From positions 62,001 to 126,000 of the forward strand of contig NZ_CALDPF010000035.1 in the NCBI RefSeq assembly GCF_937912035.1: DNA of 64,000 nt, given 5' to 3'. Of this stretch, positions 8,250 to 15,810 are shown in pieces. This stretch comes from an uncultured Bacteroides sp. Lineage in GTDB: Bacteria; Bacteroidota; Bacteroidia; Bacteroidales; Bacteroidaceae. Each line of letters begins with the position of its first letter. Positions within the stretch are counted from its first letter, which is position 1. A program made the position numbers and the translations under genes. The notes under the pieces were generated by a model. That model saw only the letters and a list, made by a program, of their open reading frames with translations, was not told where the DNA came from and did not search any database.

Positions 8250-8996
8250 ATGAGCAAAACAGTAATCGAATTACAGAATATAAAACGAAACTTCCGTGTG
8301 GGAGACGAAACGGTGCATGCGCTCAGAGGAGTATCGTTCAGCATAAAAGAGGGCGAATTTGTCACTATAATGGGTACATCAGGATCGGGTAAATCCACAC
8401 TGTTAAATACACTTGGATGTCTGGACACACCTACAAGTGGCGAATATCTTCTGGACGGAGTGTCTGTGAGAACCATGAGCAAACCTCAGAGAGCTATACT
8501 GAGAAACAGAAAAATCGGTTTTGTATTCCAGAACTACAATCTTCTGCCTAAAACCACTGCAGTAGAAAATGTAGAATTGCCACTGATGTATAATCCTTCA
8601 GTTTCGGCAGCAGAAAGACGCAGAAGAGCCATAGAAGCTCTGATAGCCGTGGGACTGGGTGACAGACTGGAACACAAGTCGAACCAGATGTCCGGAGGAC
8701 AGATGCAACGTGTAGCAATAGCCAGAGCACTGGTAAACAACCCCGCAGTAATTCTAGCGGACGAAGCTACCGGTAACCTTGACACACGTACGTCATTTGA
8801 GATACTTGTACTCTTCCAAAAACTGCATGCTGAAGGAAGAACTATAATATTCGTTACCCACAATCCTGAACTGGCAATGTACAGTAGCCGTAACATTCGC
8901 CTGCGCGACGGACATGTGATTGAAGATACCGTAAATAACAACATCCTCTCAGCTGCAGAGGCACTTGCCGCCCTGCCAAAGAATGATGAGGACTGA
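8250..8996 (+). CDS. MacB-type ABC exporter ATPase
   Basis: 248 residues, a stand-alone nucleotide-binding domain. Walker A GTSGSGKS (residues 42-49), signature MSGGQMQRVAIARAL, Walker B VILADEATGNLD and the H-loop THNPE are all intact. It belongs to the LolD/MacB subfamily that powers export of peptides, antibiotics or lipoproteins. The permease is a separate gene 25 bp downstream, whereas E. coli MacB fuses both parts. Confidence 0.94.
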   Translation: MSKTVIELQNIKRNFRVGDETVHALRGVSFSIKEGEFVTIMGTSGSGKSTLLNTLGCLDTPTSGEYLLDGVSVRTMSKPQRAILRNRKIGFVFQNYNLLPKTTAVENVELPLMYNPSVSAAERRRRAIEALIAVGLGDRLEHKSNQMSGGQMQRVAIARALVNNPAVILADEATGNLDTRTSFEILVLFQKLHAEGRTIIFVTHNPELAMYSSRNIRLRDGHVIEDTVNNNILSAAEALAALPKNDED

Positions 8997-9021
8997 TGCG
9001 GAACAATAAAACATTTTTACA

Positions 9022-10242
9022 ATGAACGGAACAAATCTTTTTAAAATAGCTATCAGAGCACTGTCCAACAACAAGCTTAGGGCTTTCCTTACGATGCTTG
9101 GTATCATAATAGGTGTAGCGTCAGTGATAGCCATGCTGGCAATAGGACAAGGTTCAAAACGAAGCATTCAAAAACAAATCTCGGAGATGGGTTCTAACAT
9201 GATTATGATCCATCCGGGTGGTGAAATGCGAGGAGGAGTAAGACAGGACCCTTCCTCTATGCAGACTCTTAAACTTGAAAATTACGAGACATTGAGAGAT
9301 GAATGTGTGTATATTTCGGATATAAGTCCAAACGTATCTGCCAGCGGACAGCTTATATCAGGAGCTAACAACTACCCTTCGTCTGTAAGCGGTGTAAGTA
9401 TAGGTTACCTCAACATCAGACAGCTTAAAATAGAACAAGGCGAGATGTTTACTGAAGAAGACATCCGTACAGCAGCAAAAGTTTGCGTAATTGGTTCTAC
9501 TATTGTTGAAAATCTATTTCCTGATGGTGTTGACCCGATAGGTAAAGTCATTCGATGCAATCAAGTTCCACTCAGAGTTATAGGTATACTTGAATCAAAA
9601 GGCTATAACTCAATGGGTATGGATCAGGATGATGTTGTACTGGCACCCTACTCTACCGTAATGAAACGTCTTTTGGCACAGACATATCTGAGCGGAGTTT
9701 TCGCATCAGCACTGACCGAAGACATGACAGAAGAAGCTGTAGACGAAATAACAAATATTTTACGCCGCGAACATAAACTGAAAGAAACAGATGACGATGA
9801 CTTCACTATCAGGACACAACAGGAGTTGAGTTCCATGCTTAATACTACTACAGACCTGATGACTACTCTTCTAGCCTGCATTGCAGGAATATCTCTTGTT
9901 GTGGGAGGAATCGGTATTATGAACATCATGTATGTATCAGTAACCGAACGTACCAGAGAAATAGGTCTGAGAATGTCTGTAGGGGCAAGAGGAATTGACA
10001 TCCTATCGCAGTTCCTTATAGAATCGGTATTGATAAGTATCACCGGAGGACTTATTGGTGTCATACTGGGATGTGGCGCATCGTACATAATAAAAACAGT
10101 AGCCAACTGGCCAGTGTTCGTTCAACCTTGGAGTGTTCTACTGTCATTTGCTGTATGTACATTCACCGGAGTATTCTTCGGTTGGTATCCGGCTAAAAAA
10201 GCCGCTTGTCTTGATCCTATAGAAGCTTTGAGGTACGAATAA
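9022..10242 (+). CDS. MacB-type ABC exporter permease
   Basis: 406 residues. The arrangement is one N-terminal membrane helix (LRAFLTMLGIIIGVASVIAML), a large periplasmic MacB_PCD domain (about residues 45-240) and three C-terminal helices with the FtsX-like signature (VGGIGIMNIMYVSVTERTRE). This is the four-helix MacB/FtsX topology. Together with the preceding ATPase, adaptor and TolC it forms a complete tripartite exporter. The two-component system after the terminator may control it, by analogy with similar loci; this is not shown by the sequence. Confidence 0.94.
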   Translation: MNGTNLFKIAIRALSNNKLRAFLTMLGIIIGVASVIAMLAIGQGSKRSIQKQISEMGSNMIMIHPGGEMRGGVRQDPSSMQTLKLENYETLRDECVYISDISPNVSASGQLISGANNYPSSVSGVSIGYLNIRQLKIEQGEMFTEEDIRTAAKVCVIGSTIVENLFPDGVDPIGKVIRCNQVPLRVIGILESKGYNSMGMDQDDVVLAPYSTVMKRLLAQTYLSGVFASALTEDMTEEAVDEITNILRREHKLKETDDDDFTIRTQQELSSMLNTTTDLMTTLLACIAGISLVVGGIGIMNIMYVSVTERTREIGLRMSVGARGIDILSQFLIESVLISITGGLIGVILGCGASYIIKTVANWPVFVQPWSVLLSFAVCTFTGVFFGWYPAKKAACLDPIEALRYE

Positions 10243-10308
10243 CTTAAAAACAACTTCATTCTATAAATCAGGAACTTCTTTGTTCTTCATAACTTTGGTT
10301 TCCTTTTC

Positions 10309-10351
10309 AGCAGTGCTGACGGTACTTCGAGAGAAGTACCCCAGTACTGCT
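10309..10351 (+). terminator. Hairpin after the exporter operon
   Basis: A long stem formed by 10309-10328 and 10333-10351 (AGCAGTGCTGACGGTACTTC against GAAGTACCCCAGTACTGCT) with a 4-base loop and two internal mismatches. It sits 66 bp after the permease stop; only a short T-run follows. Confidence 0.65.
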
Positions 10352-10366
10352 TTAGATTATAGAAAG

Positions 10367-10398
10367 TTTGCAAGACTTATAACATTCTATTATATTTG
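10367..10398 (+). promoter_or_regulatory. Promoter of the two-component system
   Basis: TTTG (10367-10370), a 20-bp spacer and -7 box TATATTTG (10391-10398), 29 bp before the ATG of the sensor kinase. Confidence 0.7.
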
Positions 10399-10427
10399 TA
10401 AGTACACAATATAAATCATAAAAACCT

Positions 10428-11477
10428 ATGACACACACAAACCGCAACAACAGATTGTTGGAAATATCAATACACGCATTCTGCTGGATATTGTTTTTCG
10501 GTTTTCCGATAATAATGACGCAAGGTGATAACGGAAGCATAGACTGGAAAGCTTTTATGCGGTTCATCATTGTTCCGGCATCACTATTTGCTATATTCTA
10601 TATAAATTATTTTCTGTTAATCCCGAAACTTCTTTTTAACGAACATAAGAAAAAGTTTCTGGCTGTCAATGCAGTCTTGACTATATTGCTATCGCTTGCT
10701 ATCAGGTGGTGGAACGACATGCATGTTCCTGGCCCTCCACCTGATATATTCAGACACAACCCGCCTTCACAGATTGTTTTCATGATTAGAGATATAGCCA
10801 GCATGATCTTTTCTGCAGGACTAAGTGTGGCCATAAGACTAAGTATAAAATGGAACGAAACCGAACTGGCAAGGCGTGAGGCTGTGAAAAGCATGACAGA
10901 AGCTGAACTTAAAAATCTGAGAAACCAGCTTAATCCTCATTTTCTGCTTAATACTCTGAACAATATTTACGCACTGGTAGCGATAGATACTGACAAAGCC
11001 CAACAGGCAATACAGGAACTCAGCAGGTTATTAAGATATGTGCTCTATGACAATCAGTCAATGTACGTTCCTCTGAAAAAAGAAACAGACTTCATCAGAA
11101 ACTATATAGCGCTGATGAGGATTCGTGTTTCGGAAGATGTAAACATAGAAACCAATTTCAAGATAAAGGACAACAGCCAGACTCCGGTTGCTCCACTAAT
11201 CTTCATTTCTCTTATAGAAAATGCGTTCAAACATGGAATTTCACCTACCGAACAAAGTTTCATAAAAATAACTATAGAAGAGAATGAAGAGTATATTATC
11301 TGTACAATACAGAACAGTAACCACCCTAAATCAACTACCGACAAGAGCGGATCTGGTATAGGATTGGAACAAGTTAGCAAAAGACTTGAGCTGTTATATC
11401 CAGACAAGCACGAATGGAAATGCTGGCTTAGCGATAATGATAAGGTTTACAATTCATGCATCAAATTAAAAATATAA
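10428..11477 (+). CDS. LytS/YpdA-type sensor histidine kinase
   Basis: 349 residues. Four hydrophobic segments (about residues 14-30, 43-66, 78-95 and 116-138) make a short membrane sensor with almost no periplasmic domain. The His_kinase domain (PF06580) has its phosphoacceptor His171 in LRNQLNPHFLLNTLNNI, and the ATPase part has the N-box ENAFKHGI and the G-box GSGIGLEQVSKRL. It would phosphorylate the LytTR regulator encoded 25 bp downstream. The signal is unknown. It follows the MacAB-TolC operon with its own promoter and may respond to envelope stress or an exported compound. Confidence 0.92.
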   Translation: MTHTNRNNRLLEISIHAFCWILFFGFPIIMTQGDNGSIDWKAFMRFIIVPASLFAIFYINYFLLIPKLLFNEHKKKFLAVNAVLTILLSLAIRWWNDMHVPGPPPDIFRHNPPSQIVFMIRDIASMIFSAGLSVAIRLSIKWNETELARREAVKSMTEAELKNLRNQLNPHFLLNTLNNIYALVAIDTDKAQQAIQELSRLLRYVLYDNQSMYVPLKKETDFIRNYIALMRIRVSEDVNIETNFKIKDNSQTPVAPLIFISLIENAFKHGISPTEQSFIKITIEENEEYIICTIQNSNHPKSTTDKSGSGIGLEQVSKRLELLYPDKHEWKCWLSDNDKVYNSCIKLKI

Positions 11478-11502
11478 TCTAAATTTATCACACTATATAA
11501 TT

Positions 11503-12231
11503 ATGACTATAAGGTGCGCAATAATAGACGACGAGCCTCTAGCTTTAGGATTAATAGCAGGGTATGTAAAGAAAACGCCGTCTCTTGAACTATGTGGGAG
11601 TTATTCAAGTGCAGTACAAGCAATGAACGAACTACCCAACAATCCGGTAGATCTTTTGTTCCTCGATATACAAATGCCAGACCTCAACGGACTGGAATTT
11701 TCAAAAATGGTTCCCGAAAGAACAAGGATAGTATTCACTACAGCTTTCGAACAGTATGCAATTGATGGATATAGAGCAAATGCACTTGACTATCTCCTGA
11801 AACCAATCAGTTATGCCGATTTCAGTGAAGCTGTAAACAAGGCAATGGAATGGTTTAATTTGAAACTAAAAGCCGAAAGCGAAAAATCAAGTTTTCAACC
11901 AGAAAATCCTGAATATATATACGTAAAAAGTGATTATAAATTAATACAAATAGAGCTGGACAAGATATTGTATATTGAAGGTCTTAAAGATTACGTGAAA
12001 ATATATACAGAAGATAACACACGTCCAATATTATCACTTATAAGTATGAAAGCATTGGAAGAGAGACTACCTTCCGAGCGCTTTTTACGCATTCACCGTT
12101 CATTTATTGTACAAAAATCCAAAATCAAAATTATAGATAAAGGACGGATTGTTTTCGGCAAAGAATACATTCCAATATCCGAAACATACAAAACAATGTT
12201 GCAGGATTATGTTAATAAACATATTATTTAA
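11503..12231 (+). CDS. LytTR-family response regulator
   Basis: 242 residues. The receiver domain (about 1-120) contains the acidic pocket DD (9-10), the phosphorylated Asp55 in LLFLDIQMP and the conserved Thr and Lys (FTTAFEQYA, DYLLKPI). A LytTR DNA-binding domain covers about residues 137-240 (YIYVKSDYKLIQIELDKILYIEG). It is the partner of the kinase just upstream. LytTR proteins usually bind pairs of direct repeats near promoters. Confidence 0.93.
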   Translation: MTIRCAIIDDEPLALGLIAGYVKKTPSLELCGSYSSAVQAMNELPNNPVDLLFLDIQMPDLNGLEFSKMVPERTRIVFTTAFEQYAIDGYRANALDYLLKPISYADFSEAVNKAMEWFNLKLKAESEKSSFQPENPEYIYVKSDYKLIQIELDKILYIEGLKDYVKIYTEDNTRPILSLISMKALEERLPSERFLRIHRSFIVQKSKIKIIDKGRIVFGKEYIPISETYKTMLQDYVNKHII

Positions 12232-12290
12232 TAAATAAGTTTCATTCCCAACTTTTTCATTTATAGTTAAGGAAAAAAGCTATTATTTTT

Positions 12291-12321
12291 TTTGTTTTTG
12301 TTAATAAAAAACATACATTTG
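12291..12321 (+). promoter_or_regulatory. Promoter without a downstream gene on the plus strand
   Basis: TTTG (12291-12294), 19-bp spacer, -7 box TACATTTG (12314-12321). No plus-strand reading frame follows before the terminator at 12399-12438, which is why a small RNA is proposed. Confidence 0.55.
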
Positions 12322-12326
12322 CAAGT

Positions 12327-12438
12327 GAATAAAGAACAGAAGTTGTGAAACTTCTCATTTAAATAGTTTAGTTAAGTCTAGTTTAGTTTTTGTGTTGTGA
12401 TACTCTTATCAATAGCGATTGGTAAGAGTATCTTTTTT
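12327..12438 (+). ncRNA. Candidate small RNA of about 110 nt
   Basis: Between a good promoter and an intrinsic terminator there is a short transcript with two hairpins: AGAAGTT-GTGA-AACTTCT (12338-12355) and the terminator stem GATACTCTTATC/GGTAAGAGTATC (12399-12410 with 12421-12432) followed by six T. Between them lies an AU-rich single-stranded stretch. The T-run is only on the plus strand, so the hairpin is not primarily a terminator for the convergent gene that ends at 12444. The alternative is a long 3' untranslated region of the response-regulator operon ending at 12231. Confidence 0.5.
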
Positions 12439-12443
12439 ATAAA

Positions 12444-12908
12444 TCACTCTTTGACTCCATAAATATAATCAGCCCATATACGTGCTGCAGTTTCTACCAT
12501 CTTTGCACACGGACGCTTGGCATAATATGCGCTGGTACGGGCTTCAGGAGTAGAAACTATAGGTTCTTTTTTTGACAACCCCAATAAATCAGAGCAACGC
12601 AATGATCCGGTCTCTTCCCTGAACTTTGCAGCAAGCTCCTGAACCAGGGCGTATGTGGCAGCCTTACCTTCACGATCGGAACCTTCAGTAGCTCCTTTTT
12701 CAAGACCTGCCAGCATGAACAGTCCGCAGGCTGCTCCACAAGTTTCACGCATACGGCCTATACCACCGCCAAATGCAGATGACATTTTAAGTGCCTGTTC
12801 TGTAGTAAATCCGTACATATCGGCAAAAGCAGCCACCACAGACTGCGAACAGTTATATCCTTCCTTGAAAAGCGAAACCGCCTTTTCAATTCTTTCTTCT
12901 TTAGTCAT
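12444..12908 (-). CDS. C_GCAxxG_C_C family redox-type protein
   Basis: 154 residues. The family signature is present: GYNCSQSV (Cys20), then RETCGAACGLFMLAG (Cys57, Cys61), with further cysteines in LRCSDLLG and RPCAKMV. Members of PF09719 are small cytoplasmic proteins thought to bind metal or a redox cofactor through the spaced cysteines; no reaction is established. It starts 4 bp after the stop of the upstream D-2-hydroxyacid dehydrogenase gene in the same direction, so the two are co-transcribed. Confidence 0.88.
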   Translation of the reverse strand: MTKEERIEKAVSLFKEGYNCSQSVVAAFADMYGFTTEQALKMSSAFGGGIGRMRETCGAACGLFMLAGLEKGATEGSDREGKAATYALVQELAAKFREETGSLRCSDLLGLSKKEPIVSTPEARTSAYYAKRPCAKMVETAARIWADYIYGVKE

Positions 12909-12912
12909 ATTC

Positions 12913-13872
12913 CTATCGGGCTACGTTATTAATTACATTTCCTTCAATAAAACTCTTAAGGTTTTTCACTGCCAAATCCATGAGTCTCACTCGTGCCTCG
13001 TATGTTGCCCAGGCTATATGCGGAGTGATGAAACAATTCTCCAACCCCAACAAAGGATTGTCTTCACGCGGTGGTTCGTTCACCATTACATCAAGACCCG
13101 CAGCCTTTATACGGTGTGACTTCAGTGCCTCAGCCAGATCATTCTCGTTTACCAGTCCGCCGCGACCTGTATTTATAAGTATGGCCGTTTCCTTCATCAA
13201 TGACAGATTATGTGCGTTCACTATCTCCGCAGTGTTATCATTTAGCGGACAATGAAGGCTTACGATATCGGAGGTTCTGAAAATCTCGTCCATCGAACAT
13301 GCTTTAGTCATACCTTCAGGCAATGCAGACTGAGATTTACTGGTATATACCAGAACTTCCATTCCGAAAGCCTTGGCAATACGTGCCGTAGCAGAACCTG
13401 TATTTCCAAATCCGATTATACCTATTCGTTTTCCGTAAAGTTCCATAATAGGACTGTTGGTGTATGAAAAATCCGCCTGTCTGCTCCATACCCCGGCATG
13501 TGCTTCCTGAGCATAGCTTCCTACACAGTGAGTGATATTAAGAATGTGCGCAAATACCATCTGAGCCACAGATTCTGTACTGTAGGCAGGTATATTTGTC
13601 ACCACTATGCCAAGCTCCTTAGCCACAGCAATATCCACTACATTATATCCGGTAGCAAGAACTCCCACATATTTCAGTTTTGGCATATTTCGTAATGATG
13701 AAGCATTGATAACTGTCTTGTTTGTCAGTACTGCTTCAGCATCGGCTGCACGCTCCAATAATTGCTCAGGCGATGTTCTGTCATATACTTTCAGAGTTCC
13801 TAGTTTTTCTAATTCACTCCATGATAAATCTCCTGGATTCATAGTGAATCCATCCAACACTACTATATTCAT
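12913..13872 (-). CDS. D-2-hydroxyacid dehydrogenase (glycerate dehydrogenase-like)
   Basis: 319 residues. The NAD-binding Rossmann motif GFGNTG is at residues 154-159. The catalytic triad of the family is present: Arg237 (INTGRGGLV), Glu266 (MVNEPP) and His285 (TPHIAWAT). It would interconvert a 2-ketoacid and a D-2-hydroxyacid with NAD(P)H; the sequence is closest in feel to glycerate/hydroxypyruvate reductases, but lactate-type substrates cannot be excluded. It lies between rarA (33 bp upstream) and the C_GCAxxG_C_C gene (4 bp downstream). Confidence 0.9.
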   Translation of the reverse strand: MNIVVLDGFTMNPGDLSWSELEKLGTLKVYDRTSPEQLLERAADAEAVLTNKTVINASSLRNMPKLKYVGVLATGYNVVDIAVAKELGIVVTNIPAYSTESVAQMVFAHILNITHCVGSYAQEAHAGVWSRQADFSYTNSPIMELYGKRIGIIGFGNTGSATARIAKAFGMEVLVYTSKSQSALPEGMTKACSMDEIFRTSDIVSLHCPLNDNTAEIVNAHNLSLMKETAILINTGRGGLVNENDLAEALKSHRIKAAGLDVMVNEPPREDNPLLGLENCFITPHIAWATYEARVRLMDLAVKNLKSFIEGNVINNVAR

Positions 13873-13905
13873 ATCACTTATAACATAATAAAAATTTATT
13901 ACATA

Positions 13906-15180
13906 TTATTCTTTAAAACGATTACCCCACAACTGTATCATCCTATCAATGAGTTTGGATTCCGACGGGTTATTCTGCGGATGCCATATTCTGGTATCCT
14001 TCAGTTCGTCCGGCATGAACTGCTGTTCAACGAAGTTTCCTTTATAGGCATGGGCATATTTGTAGTCCTTTCCATAACCAAGCTGTTTCATAAGCTTTGT
14101 TGGTGCATTTCTCAAGTGCAACGGCACCGGAAGGTTTCCTGTCTGACGAACCAGTTCTATGGCTGAGTTAATACCCTCGTATGCAGAATTACTCTTCGGA
14201 CTTGTGGCAAGATAAACTGTAGCTTCGGCAAGAGGAATTCTTCCTTCAGGCCAACCTATCTTCATAACAGCATCGAATGCAGCATTAGCCAGAAGCAAAG
14301 CATTAGGATTTGCCAAGCCGATATCTTCGGAAGCTGAAATTACCAGTCTTCTGGCTATAAATGCAGGGTCCTCTCCTCCTTCTACCATACGCGCAAGCCA
14401 ATAAAGAGCACCGTCAGGATCACTACCTCGTATAGACTTGATGAATGCAGATATTATGTCGTAATGCATCTCGCCTTCCTTGTCGTATGCCAGAGGATTC
14501 TGCTGAAGACGTTCCACCACCTTCTCGTCGGTTATCTCTACAGGAGTATCGCTGTCGGCCTCGACTACAAGTTCCAGAATGTTAAGCAGTTTTCGTGCAT
14601 CACCTCCAGAATATCTAAGCATAGCATCGGTTTCCTTAAATACCACGTTTCTCTCCTTCAGAATATTGTCACGCTCTACAGCTTTGTGAAGAAGCTCCAA
14701 CAAATCCTCCTTTTCCAATGATTTCAGCACATAAAGCTGACATCGCGAAAGTAATGGACGTATAACCTCGAAAGAGGGATTTTCTGTGGTGGCACCAATC
14801 AGTGTAACAACCCCCTTCTCAACAGCACCAAGTAACGAATCCTGTTGTGACTTGCTGAAACGGTGAATTTCATCTATGAAAAGTATAGGACTCTGCTGTG
14901 AGAAAAAACGATTGGAACTTGCCCTTTCTATAACATCACGAACATCCTTCACTCCTGACGTAACGGCGCTAAGTGTATAAAATGGTACTTCCAGTCTGTT
15001 GGCTATAATCTGCGCCAATGTAGTTTTCCCTACTCCAGGAGGCCCCCACAATATAAAGGAAGATATGCGCCCGGAGTCTATCATCTTCCGAAGAACAGCT
15101 CCCTGACCAACCAAATGTTTCTGACCAATATAATCATCCAAAGTTCTAGGACGCAAGCGTTCTGCTAATGGTTGAGACAT
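13906..15180 (-). CDS. rarA: Replication-associated recombination ATPase RarA (MgsA)
   Basis: 424 residues. AAA+ domain with Walker A GPPGVGKT (about residues 46-53), Walker B ILFIDEIHRF and the arginine-finger region PLLSRCQLY. The C-terminal MgsA/clamp-loader-like domain includes GGEDPAFIARRLVISASEDIG. RarA acts at stalled replication forks and resembles clamp-loader subunits. It is first of a probable three-gene unit and diverges from glnS across a 630-bp intergenic region that contains an unexplained terminator hairpin. Confidence 0.95.
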   Translation of the reverse strand: MSQPLAERLRPRTLDDYIGQKHLVGQGAVLRKMIDSGRISSFILWGPPGVGKTTLAQIIANRLEVPFYTLSAVTSGVKDVRDVIERASSNRFFSQQSPILFIDEIHRFSKSQQDSLLGAVEKGVVTLIGATTENPSFEVIRPLLSRCQLYVLKSLEKEDLLELLHKAVERDNILKERNVVFKETDAMLRYSGGDARKLLNILELVVEADSDTPVEITDEKVVERLQQNPLAYDKEGEMHYDIISAFIKSIRGSDPDGALYWLARMVEGGEDPAFIARRLVISASEDIGLANPNALLLANAAFDAVMKIGWPEGRIPLAEATVYLATSPKSNSAYEGINSAIELVRQTGNLPVPLHLRNAPTKLMKQLGYGKDYKYAHAYKGNFVEQQFMPDELKDTRIWHPQNNPSESKLIDRMIQLWGNRFKE

Positions 15181-15209
15181 ATTACTATAATTTTATTAAT
15201 GAATTGCTA

Positions 15210-15241
15210 CAAAAGTACACAATTAGTACGAATTATGACAA
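15210..15241 (-). promoter_or_regulatory. Probable rarA promoter
   Basis: Minus-strand -7 box TACTTTTG (complement of 15210-15217), with a TTG (complement of 15239-15241) 21 bp upstream. The start would lie near 15206, about 25 bases before the ATG. Confidence 0.5.
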
Positions 15242-15253
15242 GTGATAACATAA

Positions 15254-15283
15254 AAAAAGGCCCTTTTCACAAAGAGCCTTTTT
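15254..15283. terminator. Bidirectional hairpin upstream of rarA
   Basis: AAAAAGGC (15254-15261) pairs with GCCTTTTT (15276-15283), extended by an inner CTTT/AAAG; A/T runs flank both sides. Both flanking genes point away from it, so it must end a transcript that starts inside the intergenic region, most simply a minus-strand one coming from about 15350-15700. Confidence 0.6.
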
Positions 15284-15780
15284 CAAGTTTTCAATAGGTA
15301 TTAGTTTTTTTTTCTTAAGGTAAAAAGATTGTTTTCAGGATAACGTCACAAAGATGGGGTGATTTTTTGGATTGACCAAATAAAAAAAGATGTCATAAAA
15401 CATATTTTGCAATTTTGCTGCATATTCAATACAATTCCAAGGCATTCTACCCCCATTTTTGTTTGTTGCCAAAGATAAACACTATTTATGGATATACCAA
15501 AATTTGTTATATTAATTTTAAGTTTTATATATAATTATTCTATAAAAGAATCTTTAGATGATATTTTTAATCTTACTAACAGAATAACAGAAAATTTCAG
15601 TTCATTTTATATGTATACATACTTGATTTTTGTAAATACAATCTATATTTATAAAAACATAAGTTTTATTTATATAAATACAAGTTGTATATATAGAATA
15701 TGAGAAGACAAAATAAAGTTTCCGGAATGACATCCTACAGAAAACAAATCAATTAAACATATAATATTAAAAGAAATGAT
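15284..15780. other. AT-rich intergenic stretch between rarA and glnS
   Basis: About 500 bp with no convincing gene. It holds poly-T and poly-A runs and a weak minus-strand -7-like sequence near 15350. A 71-codon reading frame (15488-15703, plus) is made of Ile, Tyr, Asn and Phe codons expected from AT-rich DNA and has no promoter or family resemblance. Confidence 0.5.
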
Positions 15781-15788
15781 TATTTTTG
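15781..15788 (+). promoter_or_regulatory. -7 box of glnS
   Basis: TATTTTTG, a full match to TAnnTTTG, 22 bp before the glnS ATG. No clear TTG -33 element is visible. Confidence 0.5.
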
Positions 15789-15810
15789 CACATTATTATA
15801 AATAAGGACT

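Noticed and set aside
15488..15703. A 71-codon plus-strand reading frame between rarA and glnS
   Set aside because: Composition is Ile/Tyr/Asn/Phe as expected from AT-rich DNA, there is no -7 box before it, and nothing resembles a known family. The first residues could suggest a membrane segment but only by composition.
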